This document shows positions 14,291-23,218 of a stretch of 45,058 bases of DNA, one piece after another; the first letter of the stretch is position 1, and each line of letters starts with the position of its first letter. This stretch comes from Azospirillum oleiclasticum (lineage in GTDB: Bacteria; Pseudomonadota; Alphaproteobacteria; Azospirillales; Azospirillaceae). The stretch is taken from assembly GCF_013423485.1 (NCBI RefSeq), contig NZ_JABFFR010000061.1, forward strand, positions 1 to 45,058, read 5' to 3'. The position numbers were made by a program, and so were the translations under genes. The notes under the pieces are model-generated. The model ran no database searches, was not told the DNA's origin, and saw nothing but the letters and a program-made list of their open reading frames with translations.

Positions 14291-15211
14291 ATGCAGACCA
14301 TTGCGAGAAAGCCGGTGACGGCCCCCATGGACGCGGAGGTTCCCGCCACCCAGGCCCCGCGCAGCAAGGCCGCCGTGCTGACCCTGCCCGTGCCACGCCG
14401 CCCGGCCGCCAGCGGGCGGCTGGCGCGGGCGGTGCGCGACATCGCCACCGTGACCCTGCCGCCGCTGCTGACCCTCGCCATCCTGGTGGCGGTGTGGGAG
14501 ATGCTGTGCTCCACCCCCGGGGCCAGCCTGCCGGCGCCGTCGGCCATCATCGAGAACAGCTGGCAGCTCATCGTTGATCCCTTCTTCGACAGCGGCGGGA
14601 CCAACAAGGGGCTGTTCTGGCATCTGCTCGCCAGCCTCCAGCGCGTGGCGCTCGGCTACACCATCGCCGTGGTGGTCGGTGTGGCGCTGGGCACGCTGGT
14701 CGGGCAGAGCGTCTGGGCGATGCGCGGGCTCGACCCGCTGTTCCAGGTGCTGCGCACGGTGCCGCCGCTGGCCTGGCTGCCGCTGTCGCTGGCCGCCTTC
14801 CGCGACGGTCAGCCGTCGGCCATCTTCGTGATCTTCATCACCTCGGTGTGGCCGATCATCATCAACACGGCGGTCGGCATCCGCAACATCCCGGCCGACT
14901 ACCAGAACGTGGCGCGGGTGCTGCGGCTGAACGCCGGCGAGTATTTCTTCAAGATCATGATCCCGTCGGCCGCCCCCTACATCTTCACCGGCCTGCGCAT
15001 CGGCATCGGCCTGTCCTGGCTGGCCATCGTGGCGGCGGAGATGCTGATCGGCGGCGTCGGCATCGGCTTCTTCATCTGGGACGCCTGGAACAGCTCGCTG
15101 ATCAGCGACATCATCCTGGCGCTCATCTATGTCGGGCTGATCGGCTTCATGCTGGACCGTCTGGTCGCCCTGCTCGCCCGCGGCGTCACCCGCGGCACCG
15201 CCAACACCTGA
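14291..15211 (+). CDS. nrtB: Nitrate ABC transporter permease
   Basis: 306 residues from the ATG at 14291 (GGGAGAG upstream). After a roughly 50-residue cytoplasmic, Ala/Pro-rich N terminus come about six transmembrane helices (TLPPLLTLAILVAVWEML, GYTIAVVVGVALGTLVGQ, AIFVIFITSVWPIIINTAVG, GLSWLAIVAAEMLIGGVGIG, DIILALIYVGLIGFMLDRLV). The permease-ATPase coupling loop reads NVARVLRLNAGEYFFKIMIP. The segment LRTVPPLAWLPLSLAAFRDG is typical of NrtB/SsuC/TauC permeases. It is placed between nrtA and nrtD. No nrtC (ATPase-binding-protein fusion) is present, so the transporter is the simple three-part form. Confidence 0.94.
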   Translation: MQTIARKPVTAPMDAEVPATQAPRSKAAVLTLPVPRRPAASGRLARAVRDIATVTLPPLLTLAILVAVWEMLCSTPGASLPAPSAIIENSWQLIVDPFFDSGGTNKGLFWHLLASLQRVALGYTIAVVVGVALGTLVGQSVWAMRGLDPLFQVLRTVPPLAWLPLSLAAFRDGQPSAIFVIFITSVWPIIINTAVGIRNIPADYQNVARVLRLNAGEYFFKIMIPSAAPYIFTGLRIGIGLSWLAIVAAEMLIGGVGIGFFIWDAWNSSLISDIILALIYVGLIGFMLDRLVALLARGVTRGTANT

Positions 15212-15225
15212 GGAGGGCCGGAGCC

Positions 15226-16023
15226 ATGAGCCACGCCTATCTGTCCATCGAGCAGGTCGACAAGAGCTTCCGCCGCGGCGGGACCACCACCGAGGTGCTG
15301 CGCAAGGTCTCGCTGGAGGTCGACAAGGGCGAGTACATCTCGATCATCGGCCATTCCGGCTGCGGCAAGTCCACCCTGCTCAACATCGTGGCGGGTCTGA
15401 CCGACGCCACCAGCGGGGCGGTGCTGCTGGACGGCAAGCTGGTGGACCAGCCCGGCCCCGACCGGGCGGTGGTGTTCCAGAACCATTCGCTGCTGCCCTG
15501 GCTGACCGTCTACGAGAATGTCCAGCTCGCGGTGAACAAGGTGTTCGGCAAGACCAAGTCGGCCGGTGAGCGGCACGACTGGACCATGCGGAACCTGGAG
15601 CTGGTGCAGATGCAGCACGCGCTGGACAAGCGCCCGGCGGAGATCTCCGGCGGCATGAAGCAGCGCGTGGGCATCGCCCGCGCGCTCGCGATGGAGCCGA
15701 AGGTGCTGCTGCTCGACGAGCCGTTCGGCGCGCTCGACGCGCTGACCCGCGCCCATCTGCAGGATCAGGTGATGCAGATCCATGCGGAGCTGGGCAACAC
15801 GGTGCTGATGATCACCCACGACGTGGACGAGGCGGTGCTGCTGTCCGACCGCATCGTGATGATGACCAACGGGCCGGCGGCGCGCATCGGCGAGATCTGC
15901 GAGGTGCCGCTGCCGCGGCCCCGGCAGCGCATCGCTCTGGTGGCCGACCCGACCTATCTGGAATGCCGTTCCACCGTGCTGCGCTTCCTCTACGAGCGGC
16001 ACCGGCTGGTCGCGGCGGCCTGA
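15226..16023 (+). CDS. nrtD: Nitrate ABC transporter ATP-binding protein
   Basis: 265 residues, ATG at 15226 behind GGAGGGCCGGAG, 14 bp after nrtB. Complete ABC ATPase: Walker A GHSGCGKST, Q-loop QNHSLLPWLTVYENV, signature ISGGMKQRVGIARAL, Walker B VLLLDEPFGALD and switch ITHDVDEAVLLSDRI. The C-terminal part (TNGPAARIGEICEVPLPRPR, RIALVADPTYLECRSTVLRFL) is the NrtD/CmpD-type tail. It powers NrtAB. A single copy probably forms a homodimer. Confidence 0.94.
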   Translation: MSHAYLSIEQVDKSFRRGGTTTEVLRKVSLEVDKGEYISIIGHSGCGKSTLLNIVAGLTDATSGAVLLDGKLVDQPGPDRAVVFQNHSLLPWLTVYENVQLAVNKVFGKTKSAGERHDWTMRNLELVQMQHALDKRPAEISGGMKQRVGIARALAMEPKVLLLDEPFGALDALTRAHLQDQVMQIHAELGNTVLMITHDVDEAVLLSDRIVMMTNGPAARIGEICEVPLPRPRQRIALVADPTYLECRSTVLRFLYERHRLVAAA

Positions 16024-16053
16024 GGCGGGCAGAAGGCGAGAGGAGCGGCGGGC

Positions 16054-17409
16054 ATGACGGACGGTCGCGATGCGGCACCGGGTGGAACGACGGGATCGCC
16101 GGCGGCGCGGTTCCTGCGGGTCGCCCGGCTGTGCCGCATCCGCGACGTCGAGCAGCTCCTGTCGGTCAGCGAGCTGGTCCGCGACATGGGCGAGCTGATC
16201 CACGCCCTGCAGAAGGAGCGTGGGGCATCCTCCATCTATCTCGGGTCCAACGGCCTGCGCTTCGTCGCGGATCTGGCACGGCGGACGGAGGACAGCCGGC
16301 GGCTGGAGCTGGTCCTGCGCGCCCGGCTGGAGCGGGTGGACGAACGGATCGACCGGATGAGCTCCGGCGCCCAGTTCTACACCCGCGTGGCGCTCGCCCT
16401 GCACGCGCTGGACGGCATGGCCGCGCTGCGCGAGCAGGTGGCGTCGCTCTCCCTCGTGCCCCAGGATTCGGTCAAGGCCTTTACCGACGTGATCGGCCAT
16501 CTGCTGAACGTGGTGTTCGAGGCGGCCGACACCGCCGCCGATCCCGCCATCTCCCGCGCCCTGGTCGCGCTGTTCAACTTCGTCCAGGGCAAGGAGTATG
16601 CGGGGCAGGAGCGGGCGACGGCCGGGGCCGGCTTCACCCGCGGCCATTTCGACACGGCCGAGCACCGGCGGCTGGCGGATTTGATGGTGGTGCAGAACCG
16701 CGCCTTCCAGATCTTCCGCGAGTTCGCGGCCCCGGCCCAGGCCACGGTCTTCGACATGGCGATGGCGGGGCCGGTGGGCGGCGAGGTCGAGCGGATGCGC
16801 GCGGTGGCGCTCAGCGGCGGGCGCAACGGCGACTTCGACGGCATCACCGGCGAGGCGTGGTACGAGCACACCACCCGCCGCATCGACGCCATGAAGACCG
16901 TCGAGGACCGGCTGGCCGAGGATCTGCGCCTTCTCTGCACCGCCACCCTGGCCCAGGCCCGCGCCGACCTGGACAATTTGGCCGGGGAGGTCGACGGGAC
17001 GCCGGATGCGGTGGTGCCGGTGGCGATGATGCTGCTGAACCCCGATCCCGCCGAAACCGCCATCGGCAGCGAGGCCGGCGGTGGCGTCTACGCGCTCGAC
17101 GGGCTGCGCCCGAAGCTGATGCGGTCCCTGCTGGACGTGGTCCAGGCCCAGTCCCGCCGCCTGCGGGACGTCAGCCTGGAGCTGGAGTCGGCGCGGACGG
17201 CGCTCAGCGAGCGCAAGGTGATCGACCGGGCCAAGGGCCTGCTGATGACCAGCCGGGGGGTGTCCGAGGAGGACGCCTACCGGCTGATGCGCAAGACCGC
17301 GATGAACCAGAACAAGCGGATCGTCGATGTCGCCGAGGCGATCCTGAGCATGTCGGACATCCTTCGCAGCCCCCCGCGCGCCAACGAAGGCGCGGCCACG
17401 GCGGGCTGA
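16054..17409 (+). CDS. nasR: NIT-ANTAR nitrate-responsive antiterminator (NasR-like)
   Basis: 451 residues, no signal peptide, ATG at 16054 with AGGAG. The N-terminal NIT (nitrate/nitrite sensing) domain of about 250 residues starts with SVSELVRDMGELIHALQKER and GASSIYLGS and contains FNFVQGKEYAGQERA and HRRLADLMVVQNRAFQIF. The C-terminal ANTAR domain, about 384-432, contains LSERKVIDRAKGLLM, the EEDAYRLMRKTAMNQNKRI helix and VAEAIL. The protein binds two-hairpin leader RNAs when nitrate is present and prevents attenuation. A matching target lies in the leader of its own operon at 12642-12688, so it probably controls its own synthesis as well as nrt and nir. It lies 30 bp after nrtD. Confidence 0.93.
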   Translation: MTDGRDAAPGGTTGSPAARFLRVARLCRIRDVEQLLSVSELVRDMGELIHALQKERGASSIYLGSNGLRFVADLARRTEDSRRLELVLRARLERVDERIDRMSSGAQFYTRVALALHALDGMAALREQVASLSLVPQDSVKAFTDVIGHLLNVVFEAADTAADPAISRALVALFNFVQGKEYAGQERATAGAGFTRGHFDTAEHRRLADLMVVQNRAFQIFREFAAPAQATVFDMAMAGPVGGEVERMRAVALSGGRNGDFDGITGEAWYEHTTRRIDAMKTVEDRLAEDLRLLCTATLAQARADLDNLAGEVDGTPDAVVPVAMMLLNPDPAETAIGSEAGGGVYALDGLRPKLMRSLLDVVQAQSRRLRDVSLELESARTALSERKVIDRAKGLLMTSRGVSEEDAYRLMRKTAMNQNKRIVDVAEAILSMSDILRSPPRANEGAATAG

Positions 17410-17511
17410 GACCGGAACCGACCAACCCGACAACCTCGATCACAAGGGCGCCCCGTCCGGGGTCCCCGCGCAGGCGGGACGCGGACGCGCGAGGCGCCAG
17501 GGAGCAGCCCT

Positions 17512-20010
17512 ATGGATACCCTCACCCACCCTTCCCCGCCGGTCGCCCTGTCCGCCGACGGCCGCGAGCGTCTGGTCGTGGTCGGCAACGGCATGGCGGC
17601 GCTGCGCACATTGGAGGAACTCTTCGCCCGCGCGCCGGGCCGGCACGCCGTCACCGTCTTCGGCGCCGAGCCGCGGGTGAACTACAACCGCATCATGCTG
17701 TCGCCCCTGCTGGCCGGGGAGAAGCGCTTCGACGACATCGTGCTGAACGGCCACGACTGGTACGACGCCCACGGCGTCACGCTGCACGCCGGCGATCCCG
17801 TCGTCGCCATCGACCGGGCGGCGCGGGTGGTGGTGTCGCGCGCCGGGCGGCGCGTGCCCTACGACCGGCTGCTGCTGGCGACCGGCTCCGACCCGGTGAT
17901 CATCCCGGTGCCGGGCAGCGCCCTGCCGGGCGTCGTCACCTTCCGCGACGTGGACGATGTCGACCGCATGCTGGCCGCCGCGGCGTCCGGCGGTTCGGCG
18001 GTGGTGATCGGCGGCGGTCTGCTGGGGCTGGAGGCGGCCAACGGGCTGATGCGCCAGGGCATGGACGTCACCGTCCTGCACCTGATGCCCACCCTGATGG
18101 AGCGCCAGCTCGACGAGAGCGCCGGGCACCTGCTCCAGGCCGAGCTGGAGCGCCGCGGGCTGACCGTGATCACCCGCGCCGACACCGCCGCGATCCTCGG
18201 CAGCGACCGGGTGGAGGGTGTGCGCCTCAAGGACGGGCGGGAGATCCCCTGCTCCCTGGTGGTCATGGCGGTGGGCATCCGGCCGGGCACGATGCTGGCG
18301 CGCGACGCCGGGCTGACGGTGGAGCGCGGGGTTGTCGTGGACGACCTGATGGCCACCTCCGACCCCGCCATCGTGGCGGTGGGCGAATGCGTGCAGCACC
18401 GCAACACCTGCTACGGGCTGGTAGCGCCGCTGTGGGAGATGGCGAAGGTCGCGGCCGACCGGCTGGCCGGTCGCGAGTGCGCGGGCTACACCGGCTCCGT
18501 CACCGCCACCAAGCTGAAGGTCACCGGCATCGACCTCTATTCCGCCGGCGACTTCGCACCCGCCAAGGACCGCCAGGACATCGTCTTCCGCGACGCCGCC
18601 CGCGGCGTCTACAAGCGCCTCGTCCTCAAGGACGACCGGCTGATCGGCGCGGTGCTCTACGGGGAGACCGGCGACGGCCCCTGGTACTTCCAGCTTCTCA
18701 AGGACGGCACGGATGTGTCGGGCCTGCGCGACACGCTGGCCTTCGGGCAGGCCTACGCGGCCATGGCGGAGGGGGGTGCCGGCGCAAACCCTAGGAATGC
18801 CGTTGCGTCCCTCTCCGACGAGGCGGAGATCTGCGGCTGCAACGGCGTGTGCAAGGGCACCATCGTCAAGGCGATCGGTGAGAAGGGGCTGACCAGTCTG
18901 GAGGAGGTGCGCACGCACACCAAGGCGTCGGCCTCCTGCGGGTCCTGCACCGGGCTGGTGGAGCAGCTCCTGAAGGCGACGCTGGGCGACGGGTACGAGG
19001 CCGCCACGGCCGCCAAGCCGATTTGCGGCTGCACCCACCACACCCACGACGACGTGCGCCGGCTGATCGCCGCCATGGGGCTGAAGAGCATCCCGGCGGT
19101 GCTCCAGGCGCTCGAATGGCGGACGGCGGACGGGTGCCACGTGTGCCGGCCGGCGCTGAACTACTACCTGCTGACCGCCTGGCCGGGGGAGTATGTCGAT
19201 GACAGCCGCTCCCGCTTCGTCAACGAGCGGATGCACGCCAACATCCAGAAGGACGGCACCTATTCGGTGGTGCCGCGCATGTGGGGCGGGCTGACCAGCG
19301 CCAAGGAGCTGCGCGCCATCGCCGACGTGGTGGACAAGTTCGCCATCCCCACCGTGAAGGTGACCGGCGGCCAGCGCATCGACCTGCTGGGCGTGAAGAA
19401 GGATGATCTGCCGGCGGTGTGGGCGGATCTGAACGCCGCCGGCATGGTTTCCGGCCACGCCTACGCCAAGGGGCTGCGCACGGTGAAGACCTGCGTCGGC
19501 ACCGAATGGTGCCGCTTCGGCACCCAGGATTCGACCGGTCTCGGCGTCAAGCTGGAGCGCATGACCTGGGGAAGCTGGACGCCGCACAAGGTCAAGCTCG
19601 GGGTGTCCGGCTGCCCGCGCAACTGCGCGGAGGCGACCATCAAGGATCTGGGCGTGATCTGCGTGGACAGCGGCTACGAGCTCCACGTCGGCGGCAACGG
19701 CGGCATCAAGGTGCGCGCCTGCGACCTGCTGGTGAAGGTGGCGACCGAGGGGGAGGTGCTGGAATACACCGGCGCGTATATGCAGCTCTACCGCGAGGAG
19801 GCGCGCTACCTGGAGCGTACCGCCCCCTGGCTGGAGCGGGTCGGTCTCGACCACATCAAGGCGCGGCTGGTGGACGACCCGGAGGGGCGCAAGGCGCTCA
19901 ACGCCCGCTTCCTGTTCTCCCAGAGCTTCAGCCAGGACGACCCCTGGGCCGCCCGCGCCTCCGGCGGCGTCGACCGCCACGAGTTCGCCCCTCTGGCCGA
20001 GGTGGGGTAA
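17512..20010 (+). CDS. nirB: Assimilatory nitrite reductase [NAD(P)H] large subunit
   Basis: 832 residues; ATG at 17512 after GGAG. It reduces nitrite to ammonium with six electrons from NAD(P)H, in the cytoplasm. Domain order: FAD/NAD oxidoreductase (VVVGNGMAALRTLEEL, NYNRIMLSPLLAGE, LLATGSDP, VVIGGGLLGLEAANGL, VAVGECVQHRN); two BFD-like [2Fe-2S] modules (CGCNGVCKGTIVKAIGEKG, SCGSCTGLVEQLL; then CGCTHHTHDDVRRLI, CHVCRP); nitrite/sulfite reductase ferredoxin-like half; siroheme/[4Fe-4S] part with TCVGTEWCRFG (Cx5C) and SGCPRNCAEA (Cx3C). All cofactor ligands are intact and length is typical. The 102-bp gap from nasR holds no clear promoter or terminator. Confidence 0.97.
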   Translation: MDTLTHPSPPVALSADGRERLVVVGNGMAALRTLEELFARAPGRHAVTVFGAEPRVNYNRIMLSPLLAGEKRFDDIVLNGHDWYDAHGVTLHAGDPVVAIDRAARVVVSRAGRRVPYDRLLLATGSDPVIIPVPGSALPGVVTFRDVDDVDRMLAAAASGGSAVVIGGGLLGLEAANGLMRQGMDVTVLHLMPTLMERQLDESAGHLLQAELERRGLTVITRADTAAILGSDRVEGVRLKDGREIPCSLVVMAVGIRPGTMLARDAGLTVERGVVVDDLMATSDPAIVAVGECVQHRNTCYGLVAPLWEMAKVAADRLAGRECAGYTGSVTATKLKVTGIDLYSAGDFAPAKDRQDIVFRDAARGVYKRLVLKDDRLIGAVLYGETGDGPWYFQLLKDGTDVSGLRDTLAFGQAYAAMAEGGAGANPRNAVASLSDEAEICGCNGVCKGTIVKAIGEKGLTSLEEVRTHTKASASCGSCTGLVEQLLKATLGDGYEAATAAKPICGCTHHTHDDVRRLIAAMGLKSIPAVLQALEWRTADGCHVCRPALNYYLLTAWPGEYVDDSRSRFVNERMHANIQKDGTYSVVPRMWGGLTSAKELRAIADVVDKFAIPTVKVTGGQRIDLLGVKKDDLPAVWADLNAAGMVSGHAYAKGLRTVKTCVGTEWCRFGTQDSTGLGVKLERMTWGSWTPHKVKLGVSGCPRNCAEATIKDLGVICVDSGYELHVGGNGGIKVRACDLLVKVATEGEVLEYTGAYMQLYREEARYLERTAPWLERVGLDHIKARLVDDPEGRKALNARFLFSQSFSQDDPWAARASGGVDRHEFAPLAEVG

Positions 20011-20037
20011 GCGATGACAACGCGTATGCCACGTCGG

Positions 20038-20066
20038 CCCCCACCCTCCCCCCTGCCCGGTGGGGG
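20038..20066. repeat. GC palindrome between nirB and nirD (REP-like)
   Basis: Perfect 8-bp stem CCCCCACC/GGTGGGGG around a 13-base C-rich loop, in the 111-bp nirB-nirD gap, with no T run. Such palindromes often recur many times in genomes of this type and may stabilise or trim mRNA. Only one copy is seen here, so the repeat status is a guess. Confidence 0.4.
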
Positions 20067-20121
20067 AGTTCGGACGGTGAGCTTCCGTTTCGATCAATCC
20101 GCATTGCCGAGGGCCTGAGCC

Positions 20122-20448
20122 ATGGACCAGATGATCACGTGGACCCCGGTGGGCCGGGTCGAGGACATTCCGGTGCAGGGTGCCCGCGTCGTGCGCACCG
20201 CACTCGGCGATCTGGCGGTGTTCCGCACGGTGACGGACGAAATCTTCGCGCTGGAGGATCGCTGCCCGCACAAGGGCGGGCCGCTGTCGCAGGGCATCGT
20301 GCATGGCGGCCGTGTTACCTGCCCGCTGCACAACTGGGTGATCGACCTCGCCACCGGCGAGGCGGTGGCCCCCGACCATGGCTGCGCCGGGCACATCCCG
20401 GTGCGTGTCCGCGACGGTGTCGTGGAGATCGCGTTCCGTCATGCCTGA
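20122..20448 (+). CDS. nirD: Nitrite reductase small subunit, Rieske-type
   Basis: 108 residues. Single Rieske [2Fe-2S]-fold domain with both ligand pairs: CPHKGGPLSQG (Cys-x-His) and CPLHNWVIDL (Cys-x2-His), so unlike some NirD proteins it should bind a cluster. It partners NirB and is needed for NADH-dependent nitrite reduction. The start ATG at 20122 is followed in frame by a second Met three codons on (MDQM). Its 3' end overlaps the start of cobA by eight bases, indicating translational coupling. Confidence 0.94.
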   Translation: MDQMITWTPVGRVEDIPVQGARVVRTALGDLAVFRTVTDEIFALEDRCPHKGGPLSQGIVHGGRVTCPLHNWVIDLATGEAVAPDHGCAGHIPVRVRDGVVEIAFRHA

Positions 20449-21271
20449 CGATCTGGCCTGGCGCCCCGACGACGGCTCGGGGCCTTGCGGGAGCGTCGCC
20501 CTGGTGGGCGCCGGTCCCGGTGATCCGGACCTGCTGACGGTCGCCGCGGTGAAGGCGCTGGCGGCGGCCGACGTGGTTCTCTACGACCACCTCGTCGGCC
20601 CCGGCGTGCTGGAGCTCGCGGCGGCGGGCGCCCGGCTCGTCTGCGTCGGCAAGCGCTCCGGCAAGCACAGCATCGCGCAGGAGGGGATCGGCGCGCTGAT
20701 GGTGGCGCACGCGCTGGCCGGCCGCAACGTGGTCCGGCTGAAGGGCGGCGACCCCATGCTGTTCGGCCGCGCGGCGGAGGAGCTGGACGCGCTGGAGGCC
20801 GCCGGCATCCCGGTGCGAGTGATCCCCGGCATCACCGCGGCGCTGGGCTGCGCCGCCGCGGCCGGGATCCCGCTGACCCGCCGCGGCGTGGCGCGCAGCG
20901 TGCACTTCGTCACCGCCCATTGCCGGGAGGGCGAGGAGGACGCCATCGACTGGCACCGCCACGCCAACCCCCAGGCGACGCTGGCCATCTACATGGGCCG
21001 CGACCGCTTCGGCCGCATCGCCGCATCGCTGGTGGAGGGCGGGTTGCCGCCCGACACGCCGGTGCTGGTGATCGAGAACGGCACCCGCGCGGACGAGCGC
21101 CGCACCGCCGCGACGCTCGCCACCCTGGCCGAAGCCGCCGCCGGGGTGGGCGGCGGGCCGGCGCTGCTGCTGGTCGGCCGCGCCGTCGCACCGGGCGAAC
21201 CGGAACCCGGCTACAGCCGGGAGCGGACCTCCGCGGCCACCCGCTCCGCCGTGATACCGAACTTGGCGTAG
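20441..21271 (+). CDS. cobA: Uroporphyrinogen-III C-methyltransferase (siroheme/cobalamin branch)
   Basis: 276 residues from the ATG at 20441, overlapping nirD. It methylates uroporphyrinogen III twice using S-adenosylmethionine to give precorrin-2, the step towards siroheme needed by NirB. Motifs: VALVGAGPGDPDLLTVAAVK, VLYDHLVGPGVLEL, VGKRSGKHSIAQEGI, VRLKGGDPMLFGRAAEE and VIPGITAALGCAAAAGIPLTRRG. No CysG-type dehydrogenase/ferrochelatase domain is fused, so those steps are supplied elsewhere. The last 61 bases overlap the 3' end of the transketolase gene on the other strand. The final residues after about AVAPGEPEPGYSRE lie beyond the usual family end. Confidence 0.93.
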   Translation: MPDDLAWRPDDGSGPCGSVALVGAGPGDPDLLTVAAVKALAAADVVLYDHLVGPGVLELAAAGARLVCVGKRSGKHSIAQEGIGALMVAHALAGRNVVRLKGGDPMLFGRAAEELDALEAAGIPVRVIPGITAALGCAAAAGIPLTRRGVARSVHFVTAHCREGEEDAIDWHRHANPQATLAIYMGRDRFGRIAASLVEGGLPPDTPVLVIENGTRADERRTAATLATLAEAAAGVGGGPALLLVGRAVAPGEPEPGYSRERTSAATRSAVIPNLA

Positions 21272-23190
21272 AGGTCGGGGACGGGGCCGGAGGCGCCGAA
21301 GCCGCTCATGCCGACGAAGCCGCCATCCTCGCCGATCCAGCGGTCCCAGCCCTGCCGCACCGCCGCCTCGACCGCCACCCGCACGGTGCCGCGGTCGATG
21401 ACGGCGGCGCGGTAGGCCGCGTCCTGCGCCTCGAACAGCTCCCAGCAGGGCATGGAGACCACGACGGTCGGGATCCCCTCGGCCTGGAGCAGGGCGCGGG
21501 CGGCACGGGCGATGGCAACCTCCGACCCGGTCGCCAGGATGGTGGCGCGGCGGGGGCCGCCCTCGGCCTCCTCCAGCACATAGGCGCCGCGGGCCGAACG
21601 GTTCTCCGCCCCGCCGTCGCGCCGCGCCGGCTCCAGCGGCTGTCGGGAGAAGACCAGCGAGCAGGGGCCCGTGCGGTGGGTCAGCGCGATCTCCCAGCAC
21701 TCCGCCGCCTCCACCGCGTCGGCCGGGCGCAGCGTCAGCATGTTGGGGATGGCGCGGAAGGCGGCCAGGAACTCCACCGGCTGGTGGGTCGGGCCGTTGG
21801 TGCCGATGCCGATGCTGTCGTGGCTGAAGACGAAGGTGACCGGCAGCCCCATCAGCGCCGCCATGCGGATCGCCGGCCGCTCGTAGTCGGAGAAGACGAG
21901 GTAGGTGATCCCCGTCGCCACCACGCCGCCGTGCGCCGCCATGCCGTTCAGCATGGACCCCATGGCGTGCTCGCGGATGCCGTAATGGACGTAGCGGCCG
22001 GAACGGTCCTCCGCGGTGAAGGAGGGCAGCCGGCGCTTGTGCAGCGTCGCCCCCTCCAGATCCGGGGCGCCGGAGAACATCTCGGGGATGGCCTCGGTCA
22101 GCAAATCCACGATGTCGCCGGAGATCTTGTAGCCGTGGTCGCTGTGCCCGGTCTCCGCCGCGCGGGCCTTGAAGGCGCGCAACGCCCCCTCCCAACCTTC
22201 CGGCAGGCGTCCCTCGCGGATGCGGTCGAAGGCACGGCGCGTGTCGGCGGGCAGCGCCTCCACCCGGCGCCGCCACGCCGCCTGCTCCACGGCACCCCGG
22301 CTGCCGGCCTCGCGCCAAGCGGCCAGGATGTCGGGCGGGATCTCGAAGGGGGCGTGCGGCCAGCCCAGGTGCCGGCGGGCGGCGTCGGTGTCCTCCCGGA
22401 ACAGCCGGCCGCTGTGGGCGATGCGCAGCCCCTCCACCCGCGGGATGCCGCGACCGATGGCGGTGGTGCAGGCGATCATCGACGGGTGCGGGTCGCGCTT
22501 GGCCGCGGCGATGGCGGCCGACACCGCCTCGGCGTCGTGGCCGTCCACCTCCTGCACGTGCCAATGGCTGGCGCGGAAGCGGGCGACCATGTCGTCGGAC
22601 AGGGCCAGCGCGATGTCGCCGTCGTCGGTGATGCGGTTGTCGTCCCACAGGAAGGTCAGCTTGCCGAGCCGCAGGTGCCCGGCCAGCGAGATGATCTCCT
22701 GCCCGACCCCTTCCTGAAGGCAGCCGTCGCCGACCAGCGCGTAGGTGTGGTGGTCCACGATGTCCGGGCCGAACCACTGGTTCAGGAAGGCCTCGGCCAG
22801 CGCCATGCCGGCGGCGTTGGCGATGCCCTGCCCCAGCAAGCCGGTGGTCACTTCGATGCCGGCGTCCTGGTCGATCTCCGGATGGCCGGCGCAGTGGGAG
22901 CCCAGCACCCGGAAGATCTTCAACTGGTCAAGGCTCATCCGATCGTAGCCGGCCAGATGCAGCAGCGAATAGATGAGCATCGAGCCGTGGCCGTTCGACT
23001 GCACGAAGCGGTCGCGGTCGAACCAGCGCGGGTCGGCGGCGTTGAATTTCAGGTGCCGGGCGAACAGCGCGGCGCTGATGTCCGCAGCCCCCAGCGGCGT
23101 TCCGGGATGCCCCTCCCCGGCCCGCTCGATGGCGTCCATGGACAGGAAGCGGATGGCGTTGGCCATGGCGGTCAGGTCGACGCCGGGCAT
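21211..23190 (-). CDS. tkt: Transketolase (full-length)
   Basis: 659 residues, start ATG at 23190. It is a thiamine-diphosphate enzyme moving two-carbon ketol units. Motifs: AGEGHPGTPLGAAD (His near residue 27), LLGQGIANAAGMALAE, the ThDP/Mg signature VGDGCLQEGVGQEI through WDDN, the pyrimidine domain with GIREHAMGSMLNGMAAHGG (catalytic Glu) and SHDSIGIGTNGPTHQPVE, and a C-terminal domain. Complete and of normal length. It is the last gene of the minus-strand island, 28 bp after the 2-hydroxyacid dehydrogenase, and its 3' end overlaps cobA by 61 bases. The same island also holds a split transketolase, so this copy may serve the pathway or be the housekeeping enzyme. Confidence 0.95.
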   Translation of the reverse strand: MPGVDLTAMANAIRFLSMDAIERAGEGHPGTPLGAADISAALFARHLKFNAADPRWFDRDRFVQSNGHGSMLIYSLLHLAGYDRMSLDQLKIFRVLGSHCAGHPEIDQDAGIEVTTGLLGQGIANAAGMALAEAFLNQWFGPDIVDHHTYALVGDGCLQEGVGQEIISLAGHLRLGKLTFLWDDNRITDDGDIALALSDDMVARFRASHWHVQEVDGHDAEAVSAAIAAAKRDPHPSMIACTTAIGRGIPRVEGLRIAHSGRLFREDTDAARRHLGWPHAPFEIPPDILAAWREAGSRGAVEQAAWRRRVEALPADTRRAFDRIREGRLPEGWEGALRAFKARAAETGHSDHGYKISGDIVDLLTEAIPEMFSGAPDLEGATLHKRRLPSFTAEDRSGRYVHYGIREHAMGSMLNGMAAHGGVVATGITYLVFSDYERPAIRMAALMGLPVTFVFSHDSIGIGTNGPTHQPVEFLAAFRAIPNMLTLRPADAVEAAECWEIALTHRTGPCSLVFSRQPLEPARRDGGAENRSARGAYVLEEAEGGPRRATILATGSEVAIARAARALLQAEGIPTVVVSMPCWELFEAQDAAYRAAVIDRGTVRVAVEAAVRQGWDRWIGEDGGFVGMSGFGASGPVPDLYAKFGITAERVAAEVRSRL

Positions 23191-23218
23191 GGTGGGTCCC
23201 TCCTTGGCGGGTGTCGGC

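Noticed and set aside
20038..20066. Terminator between nirB and nirD
   Set aside because: The hairpin is strong but lacks a T run, and nirD and cobA must be made with nirB; more likely a REP-like or mRNA-processing element.
17440..20442. A 1000-codon minus-strand frame antisense to nirB
   Set aside because: Composition dominated by Gly, His, Ala and Arg and no domain; nirB on the other strand is complete with all cofactor ligands.
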